This document shows positions 5,624 to 7,448 of a stretch of DNA of 7,448 bases, piece by piece. This stretch comes from CAYJXJ01 sp964374095. GTDB taxonomy: Bacteria > Elusimicrobiota > Elusimicrobia > UBA1565 > UBA9628. Every line of letters starts with the position of its first letter. Position 1 is the first letter of the stretch. The notes beneath the pieces are model-generated. The model saw only the letters and a program-made list of their open reading frames with translations. It did not search any database and had not been told where the DNA came from. The position numbers were made by a program, and so were the translations under genes. The stretch spans positions 1 to 7,448 of the forward strand of contig CAYJXJ010000206.1 of NCBI GenBank assembly GCA_964374095.1, in the 5' to 3' direction.

Positions 5624-7448
5624 TTCCGCGCGCTGGCGAACGGCTCATCCTGGGAGACGACGCCGATCGACGTGACCCGCGAGGTCGTGCGCCTCGACCG
5701 CATGTCCTGGAAGCTCGACACCGACGCCTTGAACGAGTTCAAGGCCTCCAATGTGCGCCTCGAGCTGGAAAACGCCGGCCGCCAATGGGACGACGGCTCA
5801 CCCGGGCGCTTCGCCGGTTTCCTGCGGTTCGGCTCCAAGATCCGGATATCCCTGGGGCTCAAGGTCGCGGGCGCGGAGGAGGCCTTCCCGGTCTTCACCG
5901 GAGTGATCGAGGACGTCACCGAGGACTCGGGAACGCCGACCGTGCAGCTCGAGGTCCGCTCCATGGACCAACTGCTGGAGGGGGCCGACGCGAATAAGGC
6001 GGCGGTCCTCGTCACCAATGAGCTCCTGGGCATAGGCGACGGCCAGGCCTTCGAGTTCGAGCTATCGCAGCTGCCGGTCGGGGAGGTCTTGGAGATCCGC
6101 GTCGGCGGCGAGGTATTCCGACCCGGGACGCGCTGGACCGCCAGCAACTTGAACGACCCCCAAAAGAAGGCCAAGGTCCGCTTCGAGACTGTGCAGCCCG
6201 CCCCGGGGGCCGAGATTCGCGCCGACTACATCGTCTGGAAGCGCGACCTGCAGATCCACGAGGCGGTGGGCCACTTGCTGGCCACGACGCCGCAAGTCCC
6301 TGCGGTGACGGTCGAGACCGTCAATTTCGAGCCGCCCGCGCAGCGGGAAATTCTCCACACCCATCTCGGTGACTTCGCGCCCTACAGCCTCCACCGGGCC
6401 GCCGTCGTGGCCGAGGCCGAGCCTCCCGCCGGCGACGGGCAGCTGACCATCGACCCCTACGACACCGAGGCCGAGTGGCAGGCCGCGGCCGCCATCGACA
6501 AGATCAACTTCAAGCGCCTGCCCGGCGGCATCCACCCCCGCTGGACCGCCCAGTACGAGGGCGACCGCGCGCCCAACGTGGAAAGGTTCCAGATAGACAA
6601 CGAAGCCACCTTTCCTTGGAGCGAGTTCGTCTCCCAGGGGGCGTCCGCAAGCCTGGCCAACAGCATCCGGACCATCGACTACACCGCGACATCCGGCTTC
6701 TACTCGCTCAACAACCAGAAGAACGACGTGGCCTTTCCCTTCTGGTCCTCGCGCTCGGTCGCCTGCCGGCTGCGCGTGGAGGTCTTGAGCGGCTCTTTGC
6801 ACATCGGCGTTTCGGTCCCGGGCTCCAACATCGTCGCGGCCATCAAGTTCCAGAACCTCGGGCAGGTCCGCGTCGTCACCAACAACACGCAGGGGCCGAA
6901 CGTGAACGTGGACATCACCCAGTTCCACGTCTACCGACTCGACCTCACTTTGACCAGCTCATCCACCGGGACCTACAGGCTCTTGATCGACGGGGTGCAA
7001 AAGGACTCGGGAACCCTGGGCCCGCTCAGCAGCCCGCTCTTCGCGCAGACGGTTGAGCTCCAAGCCCAGGGCTCCTCCAAGTTCCACATCGATTTCCTCA
7101 GGTTCAACAGCCTCACCGACGCGCCGGCCAGCGGCTCGCTGACGCTTAAGGTCGACTACGGGCCGCAGCTTTCCGGCCTGGTCAGTTTTGCCCTCATCAC
7201 GACCCTCGGGCCGTTCTTCGCCGAGCTCGTGGATGCCGTAGCCGCCGGAGCCCAGTTCTTCTGGAGTTGGAGCCAGGACGATTTCACCTACTCCCCCGAG
7301 ACCCAGGTCGCCAACGGCGGGAACATCGGCAACTGGACGAACGTAAACTCGCCTCGCTTCATCAAGTTCCGAATCGTCATCACGGACCAGCTTACCTCGA
7401 CGCCCTACGGCGTCCAGAGGCTCTGGCTGCCCGCCATCGCCGCCTCAC
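5624..7448 (+). CDS. Tail tip / hub-like protein with LamG-like domain (both ends missing)
   Basis: An open frame of 608 codons runs from the gap to the window end without a stop. Residues are counted from 5624. Residues about 15-118 (IDVTREVVRLDRMSWKLD, then LELENAGRQWDDG, then FPVFTGVIEDV) have the pattern of N-terminal domains of phage tail hub or tip proteins: a short strand, 'N-x-L-x-L-x-N' type hairpins, then 'F-x-G-x-I'. Residues about 120-235 form a second mixed domain (ADYIVWKRDLQIHEAVGHLLA). Residues about 320-498 resemble a LamG/concanavalin-type jelly roll, with strands such as YRLDLTLTSS, YRLLIDGVQKDSG and FHIDFLRFNSL. The C-terminal part (about 545-608, SPRFIKFRIVIT then TPYGVQRLWLP) is another beta domain like those at tail-tip surfaces. 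The in-frame ATG at 5702 is probably internal because upstream residues fit the fold, so the true start should lie in the gap. Likely role: tail tip assembly and binding to a host surface glycan; the binding is inference. Confidence 0.72.
6581..7117 (+). other. LamG-like jelly-roll segment within the tail-tip gene
   Basis: This codes for residues about 320-498 of the tip protein fragment. It is a run of short alternating strands with a 'Y-R-L-x-I-D-G-x-x-x-x-x-G' hairpin followed near the end by 'F-x-I-D-F-L-R-F', which is the way LamG/concanavalin A-like domains of secreted and phage proteins usually end. These folds often bind carbohydrate. Boundaries are approximate, and no binding residues can be assigned by eye. 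Confidence 0.5.

Noticed and set aside
4954..6174. A minus-strand frame crossing the 100-N gap.
   Set aside because: It is Ser/Arg-rich shadow sequence of the tape measure and tip genes, and continuity through the unknown gap is meaningless.
6475..7056. A 193-codon plus-strand frame inside the tip gene.
   Set aside because: It is out of frame with the supported tip protein and has the Arg/Gly/His/Pro bias of a shadow frame with no credible domain.

Overview
This window is part of a late structural gene cluster of a tailed bacteriophage or prophage. By gene order and protein type it encodes a long non-contractile (siphovirus-like) tail and its junction to the head. All genes lie on the + strand and are packed with stop/start overlaps or gaps of at most 12 bases. 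I see no promoter, terminator, tRNA, insertion sequence, CRISPR array or defence gene. Base composition is high in G+C (I estimate about 65%), with strong C/G preference at third codon positions throughout, so the host is a high-GC bacterium that I cannot name. Two runs of N (10 and 100 bases) show that this is a scaffolded draft assembly, probably a metagenome or draft isolate.

Layout. 1-243: 3' end of an unrecognised gene. 256-573: small, charged, helical protein of unknown role. 574-1185: gp6-type head-tail connector (adaptor). 1182-1514: head-closure (stopper) protein. 1511-2005: HK97 gp10-like neck/tail-completion protein. 2005-2502: probable tail terminator, interrupted by a 10-N gap. 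2515-3477: tail tube protein. 3479-3901: probable tail assembly chaperone. 3908 to the gap at 5524: tape measure protein, 3' end missing. 5624-7448: a large tail-tip/hub-like protein lacking both ends, which carries a LamG-like (concanavalin-type jelly-roll) segment.

How the genes fit together. The connector docks under the portal, the closure protein seals the DNA channel, and the gp10-like and terminator proteins join and cap the tail. The tube protein then polymerises around the tape measure with help from the chaperone, and the tip protein forms the distal end that meets the host. No sheath gene lies between terminator and tube, which argues against a myovirus. The order is the conserved one for siphophages and some gene transfer agents. 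I did not find a clearly undescribed system here. The points most worth a second look are the LamG-like insertion in the tip protein, the unknown small gene before the connector, the single-ORF chaperone in the same frame as the tape measure, the large tube protein, and the genes hidden in the 100-N gap.
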